A stretch of 64,000 nucleotides of DNA from Diogma glabrata (Eukaryota > Arthropoda > Insecta > Diptera > Cylindrotomidae), in assembly GCA_963693315.1 (NCBI GenBank), contig OY856186.1:76172042-76236041 (forward strand). The letters are read 5' to 3'. Each line of letters begins with the position of its first letter. The first letter of the stretch is position 1. This document shows positions 44,505-52,611 of this stretch, in pieces. A model generated the notes under the pieces. That model was not told where the DNA came from. It ran no database searches and saw only the letters and a program-made list of their open reading frames with translations. A program made the position numbers and the translations under genes.

Positions 44505-46195
44505 CACTTGCACATGAGAATAAAGTATCTACTGATACAAAAATAAATTGTAATATATTTAATAAATATTTTGTTAATTGTATTAAGTCAATTATTCCAG
44601 ATAGTGATATAAATATTGATTCCATCTTAAGTCAGCAGGACGATAACACTATTGAAATTGTAAGCCAAACAAACCAAGATGAAATCATAGACATAATCAC
44701 AAAACTAAATCAAAGATCTGCTGTAGGATACGATGGAATCTCGGTGAGATTTTGTCTATATTTTAAAGATATTTTAGTACCCAAATTGTGCAATTTGATA
44801 AACATCGCAATAGCAAAACATGAATTTCCAGACTGCCTCAAAACAGCGTTGCTGATTCCTATCCACAAAGGTTCGACTAAAACAACTGTGGGTAACTATC
44901 GGCCAATTTCGCTATTGAGTACTTTCTCCAAAATTTTTGAGAGTGTTCTTTTCCGAAGACTAAACAAGTTTTGTCAAGCAAACAACATAATAAGCAACCA
45001 TCAATATGGATTTTGTGAAAGATCAAGTACACTATCTGCTGTCTCTGAAATCGTAAGTGATATCAAAATAGGGCTTGACAAAAAGCAAATGGTAGCATGT
45101 CTCTTTATTGACCTACAAAAAGCGTTTGACGCAGTCTGCCATATGATCCTAATTAAAAAACTATATGAGATTGGTATTAGAAACAATAGCTTAAAAATGT
45201 TTCTTAGCTACTTAAACAATAGAAAACAGGCAGTTAAAATAGATTCAATTGTTGGTGACACTGAAAGAATCACGTATGGAATTCCTCAAGGCTCTTTACT
45301 TGGACCACTTCTTTTTAATATTTATATAAATGAAGCACTTACACTCTGTTTGAGTGGTAAGGTCGTAATGTTCGCAGATGACATGGCCATAGCATATAAT
45401 GAAAAAACTTGTAGTGACCTTCGACTTAAAATGCAATCAGATCTTAATCTAATATCCAACTGGGTTGACTGTAATCACCTGAAAATAAATGAATGTAAAA
45501 CTAACTATATGATATTTACAACCAAAAATAAATGTTTGACGGAATTTTCTAATTTTGATCTATATGTTAATAGTAACAAGATAAAAAGAGTCTATTCCGC
45601 CGAATACTTAGGACTTTCCATTGATCCTTATCTCAATTGGAATAATCATATAACCAAATTAAAAAACAAAATTCGCACAACCAATTTCATTCTGTATAAA
45701 ATGAGAAATATACTACCAATAAAAATTAAATACTTGATATTCCATACGCACGTTCTAAGCCATATTAGGTATCTGCTTCCAATCTGGGGCATTACAGCAT
45801 GTGCGAGGATCCAGGAAGTTCATGTATTGCTAAACAAATCGTTAAGAAACGTAAAAAATTTACAGTATAACTGTGCTACTGGTCTACTGTACAACAAAGA
45901 TATTCTACCTGTACAAAAACTAGTAGACTTTGAGATATTGTTCCTTATCTTTAAAATCAAACATAATCTCATTAAACAAAACTTTGAATTTCGCAAAGTA
46001 AGTTCTCTTCATGATTATCCTACAAGATATGCAGATCAGCATTTTATTATCCCTTATTTTAGAACCGCCGGTGGTCAAAGTTCTATGGTTTATAAAGGCT
46101 TATTAATGTATAACAATCTTCCTGATGACTTAAAAGATGAATCCAGAGTCAGTTTATTTAAATCAAATTTAAAATCATATATATTTGAAAATTAA
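44450..46195 (+). CDS. LINE ORF2, C-terminal part: reverse transcriptase and thumb
   Basis: This is the reverse-transcriptase half of ORF2. Its first ~10 codons are out-of-frame sequence; the real protein joins from the upstream frame at about 44480. RT motifs are complete: ALLIPIHKG and NYRPISLL, HQYGF, FIDLQKAFD with the first catalytic Asp, YGIPQGSLLGPLLF, and FADD at 45371-45382. After these come NECKTNYMIFTT, AEYLGLSIDPYLNW and the C-terminal region ending LKSYIFEN. There is no RNase H. Together with the endonuclease part the protein is about 956 codons, normal for the family. Apart from the frame break it looks functional; the serine at SLL and the FADD box are intact. Confidence 0.85.
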   Translation: MANYEQTCLQKTRNTNNIALAHENKVSTDTKINCNIFNKYFVNCIKSIIPDSDINIDSILSQQDDNTIEIVSQTNQDEIIDIITKLNQRSAVGYDGISVRFCLYFKDILVPKLCNLINIAIAKHEFPDCLKTALLIPIHKGSTKTTVGNYRPISLLSTFSKIFESVLFRRLNKFCQANNIISNHQYGFCERSSTLSAVSEIVSDIKIGLDKKQMVACLFIDLQKAFDAVCHMILIKKLYEIGIRNNSLKMFLSYLNNRKQAVKIDSIVGDTERITYGIPQGSLLGPLLFNIYINEALTLCLSGKVVMFADDMAIAYNEKTCSDLRLKMQSDLNLISNWVDCNHLKINECKTNYMIFTTKNKCLTEFSNFDLYVNSNKIKRVYSAEYLGLSIDPYLNWNNHITKLKNKIRTTNFILYKMRNILPIKIKYLIFHTHVLSHIRYLLPIWGITACARIQEVHVLLNKSLRNVKNLQYNCATGLLYNKDILPVQKLVDFEILFLIFKIKHNLIKQNFEFRKVSSLHDYPTRYADQHFIIPYFRTAGGQSSMVYKGLLMYNNLPDDLKDESRVSLFKSNLKSYIFEN

Positions 46196-46499
46196 TTCTA
46201 AGTATGCTTAAAATAAAAAATGTGTACGTTTGCTTAAGTTTAGTTACAAAAATTAAAACGTATGTCTAAATTATATAACCCTAATGTTAAGTAAAATCTA
46301 AGTAAATACAAAAGCTAATTTGTCTGTTCTCGATAACTTATTATATTAAACTTTACTATAATTATTTGCACCTAGCACAATGTGCTTTTGCAAATATATA
46401 AATCGTTTATAAAATTTTATATTTTTATATTGTTAAATTATGTATTAAACCAATAATAAATAAACAAAAGCTAGAAAAAAAAAAAAAAAAAATGAGAGT

Positions 46500-47390
46500 T
46501 CATCCAAACAAATCAATATTTCTGATCTCTTTACTCTACAATATTTATTTGCAAGGCTTTTGATTTTTGTGAGTCCAGGAAGAATCCAACTCTGCTTCCC
46601 CATCTAATAACAAATTGTTTTTCATCGGTGGTTGCATCAGTAATGTTTACAAGGTTCTGAGTTGTCGCCGCCTAAGTCTTTATACTTAACCATTTCCGTC
46701 TTTGTTGTTCCCCTTTTTTGCAGTTTAAATTGTTCAGCGAGCGTGGTATTGGAGGTGATTTATTTTAAAGTCGTAAAACCTTTTACTTCTGTAGCCTTAA
46801 CCAAAACGGTAAAAGTGGTTGTTCAATCTCTTATCAATCTCCGATGCAAAGGGAAAATCTGCGTTTTCAAACTGAAGAGCAAAGACCTTTCATTTATTTG
46901 TGTCCACCTTAGAAATTTGTGCTACTTGCTAGGCATAAAATACCCCTGAAATCTTATTGAGAATATCAATTTTCTCCAAGAACTAAGCTTTTATTACTAT
47001 TAACTTTCTTCAGTACTGCTAAGAAAGTAGAACGTTATGAACCTGATCGTAGAAAATGGCTCATCGGTTTCTTTGTACTAGCTGATTATGCATGAATCAA
47101 CACGTGCAATACCACTTATCTTCCTTTGTTCATATCTTTTTTCAACCTGTTTGATTTGCTATCTTATTTTGTATGCTGATGGTCCATGAAATTTTTTTGA
47201 TCTCTATTTGGACATTTTGTTTTATTTTTTGTAGTTTTTTTCAATAATTTTATAGTTACATTAACATTAAGATTGACATTAAACCATGAATCTGAGTCGA
47301 TCGGCATAAAATTGTTGAAAATATTACCATCAAATTCAACTAATACATGTACGTGCGACAATATTTTATTACATCAGTTAATAGCGAAGC
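46500..47390. other. No gene called; possible decayed coding at 46650-46830 (minus)
   Basis: On the minus strand about 58 codons with a single stop (plus 46650-46825) read FTVLVKATEVKGFTTLK and LAEQFKLQKRGTTKTEMVKY, which looks like real protein composition. I cannot assign a family. Other frames here have no motifs. Confidence 0.3.
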
Positions 47391-47549
47391 GGGTAGCGAA
47401 AATCCGAAATTCTACGCCCACGCCGTGCTACCTGGGTAACGCTAACAGAACTAGGTTAGTGTAGTTGAGAGGGGCAGAGTAAATACTGCTTATACTCAAT
47501 GATTCTGCACCATGGCGAGTCATTGGCGCCATAAAACCAATGCAACTCA

Positions 47550-47711
47550 AGCGTCTGTTCTCCATGTTAGGGGCGGCTTGGAGCGGGCGTCTGTCTTGGA
47601 TCAAGCGGCTCGCTATATAAATGTGTAGAAAGCGTCTGTTCTCCATGTTAGGGGCGGCTTGCAGCGGGCGTCTGTCTTGGATCAAGCGGCTCGCTATACA
47701 AACGTGTAAAA
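47550..47711 (+). repeat. Tandem 81-bp dimer in the RTE 5' region
   Basis: Two copies (47550-47630 and 47631-47711) begin AGCGTCTGTTCTCCATGTTA and contain GGGGCGGCTTG, GCGGGCGTCTGTCTTGG and AAGCGGCTCGCTAT. They differ at only about seven positions. The location just upstream of the endonuclease frame makes it a candidate promoter or UTR monomer, by analogy with LINEs that carry tandem 5' monomers. Confidence 0.85.
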
Positions 47712-47766
47712 AGGTTGTTTCTGGTGACCTTAAGATGCAGAGCGAACCCATTCACGAAAATTTGGG

Positions 47767-48684
47767 TTGGGCGAAGGGCTAACACCCCATTTCCGTAAAA
47801 AAATTATTGTCATGAATTCTGTACACAGGCCTCGGAATATCTCGGAATCATTATTGGAACGACCTCGGAAACTGTACCCGGACTACGATTTAAAAATGGG
47901 AACCTGGAACGTGCTAAACCTTAGAAGACCAGGAGATCTCCTAAAACTCACACAACAAGTCGAGAGCTACACACTAGATATAGTGGCATTACAAGAACTA
48001 AGATGGCCAGGTAGTGGAATCCATGAAACAGCGAAAGGATACACTCTTTATTATTGCGGTCATCAAAACGGAGGAGAATTTGGAGTTGGCTTTCTTATAC
48101 ACCGTCGCGTGAATCAGCATGTTATCGACTTCTGCCCAATTAATATGCGGTTATGCACACTAAGAATCCGCGCGCAAAAATTCAATGTAACGATCGTCAA
48201 TGTTCATGCACCTACTGAAGATAAAGCAGATGATATTAAAGACCTGTTCTTCCTAGAACTCGAAGAAGTCATCAATAAAATCCCGCGGCACGATATAAAA
48301 ATCGTGGTAGGTGACTTTAATGCTCAAATCGGTAGGATTGCAGAACTTAAAACACATATCGGCCCTGACAGCTTGCATCATACCAGCAACAATAACGGTT
48401 TTCGCGCAGCCGAGCTGGCTATGATGTATGATCTAGTAATTTCCAGCACTTTCTTTCCTCATAAGAGAATTCACAAGGCAACGTGGAAATCAAATGACGG
48501 AAGAACGGAAAATCAAATCGATTACGTCATGATTTCTAAGAGACACTCCACAAGTGTAACTGACGTTCGATCATACAGAGGTGCTGATATGGACACTGAT
48601 CATATGCTTGTCATCTTTAAGTACAAGTGCAAATTATCATCTACATTTAATAGACAAGCAAAAAAGACCGTGCGCTGGAAATAA
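47767..48684 (+). pseudogene. RTE endonuclease (EEP) domain
   Basis: The first coding block of the RTE LINE: 305 open codons, with likely initiation at the ATG at 47812. The AP-type endonuclease domain is complete: MGTWNVLNL, ALQELRWPG (catalytic Glu), GGEFGVGFLIH, VNVHAPTEDK, IVVGDFNAQIG (Asp/Asn), TWKSNDGR, NQIDYVMIS and DTDHMLVIF (terminal Asp-His). Similar sequences are often annotated in insects as craniofacial development protein 2-like, but they derive from RTE elements. The frame stops at TAATAA just after KKTVRWK; the following bases (to 48737) still code in another frame for the expected linker, so a small deletion broke the gene there even before the Gypsy insertion is considered. 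Confidence 0.85.
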
Positions 48685-48733
48685 TAACAGGAATTATCAG
48701 GAAATAATAACACAAAACATAGAAGAGCATGAC

Positions 48734-48737
48734 ATCT
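48734..48737. repeat. Target-site duplication ATCT (left copy)
   Basis: ATCT immediately precedes the 5' LTR and recurs at 51680-51683 right after the 3' LTR. A 4-bp duplication is typical of this Gypsy lineage. With one copy removed, the RTE reading frame runs through the site without a break. Confidence 0.9.
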
Positions 48738-49119
48738 TGTAGAGATAATTTTCTACAATTAACAAAACCCATAAATGAAATCTACAATGAAATAAATCCC
48801 AAGTACATCACTGGTGTGCAATTATATTTTTATGATCCGATCATCGGCGACCGGCATCGTTTCTTCTTGAAAAGAAGAAACGGAATTAAATAAAATATAT
48901 TCATGTTTGGATCACCAAACAAACAACACCTTTAAATTGAATTAAATCAAACTACTTAATTTAAAATAATTAATAATAAAATTTGTACAAATAAATTATA
49001 TAAATAAATATGTGTAAAAGGAGTGAATTGAAATAGTTAAAAGAAATTGTATAATGTGTTTTTTATATTATCTCACAACTCCTTTGGTTAACGGTGAATG
49101 TAAATTAACAACCGTTACA
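48738..49119 (+). repeat. 5' LTR of the young Gypsy element
   Basis: 382 bp, TGTAGAGATAATTTTCTACA at the start and AACAACCGTTACA at the end. It matches 51298-51679 except G at 48883 against A at 51443. It contains AATAAA-type signals (for example near 48887) and several TATA-like AT runs. Short terminal inversion TGTA...TACA as in LTRs. Confidence 0.97.
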
Positions 49120-49120
49120 G

Positions 49121-49138
49121 TGGTGACCCCGACGTGAT
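49121..49138 (+). other. Primer-binding site, tRNA-Trp type (CsRn1 lineage)
   Basis: TGGTGACCCCGACGTGAT begins one base after the LTR end. This sequence is the known signature of the CsRn1/Kabuki branch of Ty3/Gypsy, complementary to the 3' end of tRNA-Trp. Confidence 0.9.
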
Positions 49139-49143
49139 CACTG

Positions 49144-49617
49144 GTGTGCAATTATATTTTTATGATCCGATCATCCGTATTTCAAAGATTACACGACTAC
49201 GACATTAGGATTAAGTCAGCAAAATGCGAATTTGGAAAAAGTTCTTTAAATTTTCTGGCACACACCATCACAAAGGATGGAATTAAGCCGTCAGAAGATA
49301 GAATAATGGCAATAAATTCTCTGGAACAGCCTACTTCCATTAAACAAATTCAAAAATTTCTGGGAATGACAAATTATTACCATCGGTTCATTCCCAAATT
49401 AGCAAATATTTTAGCACCAGTACATATACATTTAGCCAAACTGTCCAAATTGCATAAAAATAAAAAGTCATTCTCATGGCCTTTGGAATGTGTCTCAGCA
49501 TTCAATGATGCAAAATTAGCACTAGCAACGTCTACATTACTGGTACACCCAAATAACAACGCGAAGCTTGCTATTGCAACAGACAGTTCCGACGTAGCGA
49601 CAGGATCGGTGCTCTAA
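49144..49617 (+). pseudogene. Gypsy pol fragment: RT C-terminal end and start of RNase H
   Basis: The meaningful part begins at about 49175 (VFQRLHDYDIRIKSAKCEF), the end of the RT palm/thumb region, followed by FLAHTITKDGIKPSEDRI, QKFLGMTNYYHRFIP and the first RNase H strand IATDSSD with its catalytic Asp. The residues before 49175 (MCNYIFMIRSS) come from a piece of LTR fused here and are not pol. The YxDD catalytic box of RT is missing. The frame ends at a TAA (49615-49617) exactly where relatives have a sense codon, because the coding sequence resumes in the same frame directly after it. So it is one nonsense change, and it cuts off RNase H and integrase. Confidence 0.9.
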
Positions 49618-51198
49618 CAATTCAATGTGAGTGAAAATCGGTGGGAACCTCTGGGTTTTTACTCAAAGAAGCTGCAACCGGCAGAAACACGCTATTCCGC
49701 CTTCGATAAAGAATTGCTAGCCATTTACCTTTCGATAAAGCATTTTAGGCATTTCGTCGAGGGTAGAAGTTTCGTAGTATGGACCGACCATAAACCGCTT
49801 ACAAATGCAATTGCTTCAAAAACCGACCGCAGTCCCAGACAAAATAGACAGCTAGAATACATTTCACAATTTACTACCGCTATTGAATACATAGCCGGTA
49901 AAGAGAATGTAGTTGCCGATTATTTGTCACGACCAATTGAAAACGAATCTCATATTTATGCACTCGAGCACGTTGGAATGGACATAGACCGTTTAATAGA
50001 GCTTCAGAAAGAGGATGAAGAACTAAAAGGTTTAGTCTCAGGCTCACTGAAATCCAAAGGAAAACTTAAATTTATGGAAACGGATAAACAGAATTACAAG
50101 ATATGGTGTGATGTAAAAACTAAAAACATACGTCCGTTTGTACCAAAACAAATGCGACAAGAAGTATTTAACGCATTACACAATCTATCGCACCCAGGTA
50201 TACGAGCTTCACGAAAATTGGTAACGTCAAAATATTTTTGGCCAAACATTAATATAGATGTGGGCTACTGGGCAAAATCTTGCATTAACTGCCAGAAATC
50301 AAAAACATATAGACATGTTAAATCCCCTATCCAAGCGTTTGAATTATCAAAAGAAAGATTCCAACATATACACATGGATTTAGTAGGACCCCTTCCTCCA
50401 TCCAACGGATATACATATATCCTGACAATTATAGATAGGTTTACCAGATGGCCCGAAGCTTATACATTGAGAAACAGCACAGCAAACACGGTAGCGAAGA
50501 CATTTATATCCCAATACGTATCTCGTTTTGGATGTCCTGAAATTATAACAACTGACCAGGGAGTACAATTTGAATCGGAACTATTCGACACTCTCTCTAA
50601 GCTATTAGGAATACACAGGATACGAACTACTAGTTACCATCCCATGAGTAACGGAATGGATGAACGAGTACACCGACAGTTAAAGGATTCACTGAGAGCC
50701 CGCGCGAATACCAGAAATTGGGCAGAAGAATTACCTCTCGTTCTTTTGGGAATGAGAACAACAGTGAAAGAGGATCTATCTTGTACCCCTGCAGAACTGG
50801 TATATGGGCAGACGTTAAAAGTACCTGGAGAATTTCTCCTAAAACCGAACCATAAGGTTATTATCGATCAGCCTAATTTTATTACAAAATTAAGGCAGAA
50901 CATGAGAAATCTTACAGCTATTCCACCGCGTACACCGACTCAACAACAAACATATATTCCACCAGATTTATTTAAGTGTGATTATGTTTTCGTTAGAACT
51001 GACAGAATTAAAACTGGTTTAGAGTCCCCATACGATGGTCCCCATAGAGTTATACGACGGCTAAGAAAGCAATTCATACTAGACATAAATGGAAAGACTA
51101 AAACTATCTCCATTGATCGACTAAAACCGGCTTTTAATGTAACCAGTTACGAAGAAAAACGAAAAACACAGAAGCGGAAAGTAAGCTTTAAAATGTAA
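49618..51198 (+). CDS. Gypsy pol fragment: RNase H and integrase, open frame
   Basis: A 523-codon uninterrupted frame in phase with the preceding fragment. There is no natural start; GTG at 49627 is only the first possible codon listed, and intact relatives translate it as part of a polyprotein. Residues 1-100 (counted from 49627) finish RNase H, with Glu29 (FDKELLAI) and Asp54 (VWTDHKPL). Integrase follows: zinc-binding His185, His189, Cys219, Cys222, then the catalytic triad Asp251 (MDLVG), Asp310 (TDQG) and Glu346 (NGMDER), spacing D-59-D-35-E as expected. The C-terminal part (YVFVRTDRIK, YDGPHRVI) is the usual GPY/F-like module. Integrase itself appears intact, but it cannot be expressed through the upstream TAA. 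Confidence 0.9.
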   Translation, partial: QFNVSENRWEPLGFYSKKLQPAETRYSAFDKELLAIYLSIKHFRHFVEGRSFVVWTDHKPLTNAIASKTDRSPRQNRQLEYISQFTTAIEYIAGKENVVADYLSRPIENESHIYALEHVGMDIDRLIELQKEDEELKGLVSGSLKSKGKLKFMETDKQNYKIWCDVKTKNIRPFVPKQMRQEVFNALHNLSHPGIRASRKLVTSKYFWPNINIDVGYWAKSCINCQKSKTYRHVKSPIQAFELSKERFQHIHMDLVGPLPPSNGYTYILTIIDRFTRWPEAYTLRNSTANTVAKTFISQYVSRFGCPEIITTDQGVQFESELFDTLSKLLGIHRIRTTSYHPMSNGMDERVHRQLKDSLRARANTRNWAEELPLVLLGMRTTVKEDLSCTPAELVYGQTLKVPGEFLLKPNHKVIIDQPNFITKLRQNMRNLTAIPPRTPTQQQTYIPPDLFKCDYVFVRTDRIKTGLESPYDGPHRVIRRLRKQFILDINGKTKTISIDRLKPAFNVTSYEEKRKTQKRKVSFKM

Positions 51199-51279
51199 TT
51201 AAATTCAATCGCAATGCCATTAAATTCAAGCAAATATTATTTAACATACATTGAATATCGTGAGCAGGTCGCGCTTCAC

Positions 51280-51297
51280 GAACTGAAAGGGGGGTTA
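51280..51297 (+). other. Polypurine tract before the 3' LTR
   Basis: GAACTGAAAGGGGGG followed by TTA lies directly before the 3' LTR start at 51298, in the position where plus-strand synthesis is primed. Confidence 0.75.
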
Positions 51298-51679
51298 TGT
51301 AGAGATAATTTTCTACAATTAACAAAACCCATAAATGAAATCTACAATGAAATAAATCCCAAGTACATCACTGGTGTGCAATTATATTTTTATGATCCGA
51401 TCATCGGCGACCGGCATCGTTTCTTCTTGAAAAGAAGAAACGAAATTAAATAAAATATATTCATGTTTGGATCACCAAACAAACAACACCTTTAAATTGA
51501 ATTAAATCAAACTACTTAATTTAAAATAATTAATAATAAAATTTGTACAAATAAATTATATAAATAAATATGTGTAAAAGGAGTGAATTGAAATAGTTAA
51601 AAGAAATTGTATAATGTGTTTTTTATATTATCTCACAACTCCTTTGGTTAACGGTGAATGTAAATTAACAACCGTTACA
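51298..51679 (+). repeat. 3' LTR of the young Gypsy element
   Basis: 382 bp, the same sequence as the 5' LTR apart from one base (A at 51443). It is followed by the second ATCT target duplication, after which the RTE linker continues. Confidence 0.97.
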
Positions 51680-52611
51680 ATCTCTTCTGAGATGCCATTA
51701 AACATACAAGAAGAATGGCAAACGCTTCAATCAACCATTATAGCCGCAGCACAAACTACAATCGGAAAGCGGCCACCGAAATCACACAACGAATGGTTCG
51801 ACGACAAGTGCCGCCAATCCGTTGAACATAAGCAAAAACTGCGAGAAAAATGGTTAACAAGGAACACCCGAAGCTCCCAAGCTGATTATCTATGCGCCAG
51901 GAAAGCCTCAGCAAAACTTCTACGTAAAAAGAAACGCGAACACATGAAGAGCTGCATTGAAGACATCAACCAACATGCGGCCAACGGAAAATCAAAAGAG
52001 TGCTTTGCCAATGCACGGAATCTGACAAAAGATTTCCACCCAAGATCTACAGCCATCAAAAATGAAAATAATGAACTTACAACAAGTGAACATGATGTGC
52101 TGGCAGTGTGGCGATCCCACTTTCAAGACCTATTGAATAGGACGAATGAAGTTCATCCTATTCGAGCAATTGCTCCATCAACTGAGGAGATTTTTGTCCC
52201 TTACCCAGCAATAGAGGAAGTGGAAGCTGCCATTAAAAAACTGAAAAATGGCAAATCACCAGGTTTCGATGGAATTCCCGCAGAACTTTTGAAAAATGGA
52301 GGAGCAGCTCTGGTCTCACGTATATACGATCTAATTCTTGCAATCTGGGACCACGAAGAACTACCTGCTGAATGGAAAACATGGAACATAAGAAAGGTGA
52401 CCGTCTAAAGTGTGCGAATTATCGTGGCATCGCACTGTTGAACGCAGCATATAAAATACTAGCTAATGTCGTACTTGCTCGACTCATCCCGTTCGCCGAA
52501 TCTATCATCGGTGACTATCAGTGTGGTTTTCGTCCCAAGCGCTCAACCACAGATCAATGTTTTACCTTAAGGATGATTTTGGAAAAATGTTGGGAGTACA
52601 ACATCAGAATT
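51680..52611 (+). pseudogene. RTE LINE: linker and RT fingers
   Basis: After the Gypsy element the RTE coding sequence resumes with SSEMPLNIQEEWQTL and KRPPKSHNEWFDDKC, the conserved linker of RTE proteins. RT motifs follow: IKKLKNGKSPGFDGIPAELL at about 52229-52290 and, after a small deletion with frame change at about 52385-52395, [18 protein letters not shown] and [16 protein letters not shown]. The deletion removed a few codons that normally read PIHKKGD. The block ends at EYNIRI, where the second insertion starts. The frame before position 51680 is LTR sequence and not part of this gene. Confidence 0.85.

Larger units (their letters stand above)
42215..46492 (+). mobile_element. Nearly intact CR1/Jockey-superfamily non-LTR retrotransposon
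   Basis: A two-ORF LINE: a 5' region ending in an A-run (42299-42316), ORF1 (42352-43296), a 29-bp gap, ORF2 (43326-46195, one frameshift), a 3' UTR with AATAAA signals near 46456-46466 and a poly(A) tail at 46474-46492. Lack of stops over almost 4 kb marks it as young. The 5' end is uncertain; a GAGTGCAGTCGC start near 42213 is my guess from promoter-like motifs of Jockey-type elements. No target-site duplication was found by eye. There is no RNase H domain after the RT, as in CR1 and Jockey families. Confidence 0.85.
48738..51679 (+). mobile_element. Young Gypsy element of CsRn1/Kabuki type, internally deleted
   Basis: Bounded by two 382-bp LTRs differing at one base (48883 G, 51443 A) and by the ATCT duplication. 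A primer-binding site for tRNA-Trp type priming follows the 5' LTR, and a purine tract AAAGGGGGG precedes the 3' LTR. The internal region is only about 2.2 kb: gag, protease and most of RT are absent, while the RT end, RNase H and integrase remain. The near-identity of the LTRs indicates a recent insertion, into an already broken RTE copy. Because it lacks gag and RT, it must have been copied by proteins from another element. Confidence 0.95.

Noticed and set aside
47428..47751. A 107-codon minus-strand frame
   Set aside because: It is the antisense translation of the 81-bp tandem dimer of the RTE 5' region.
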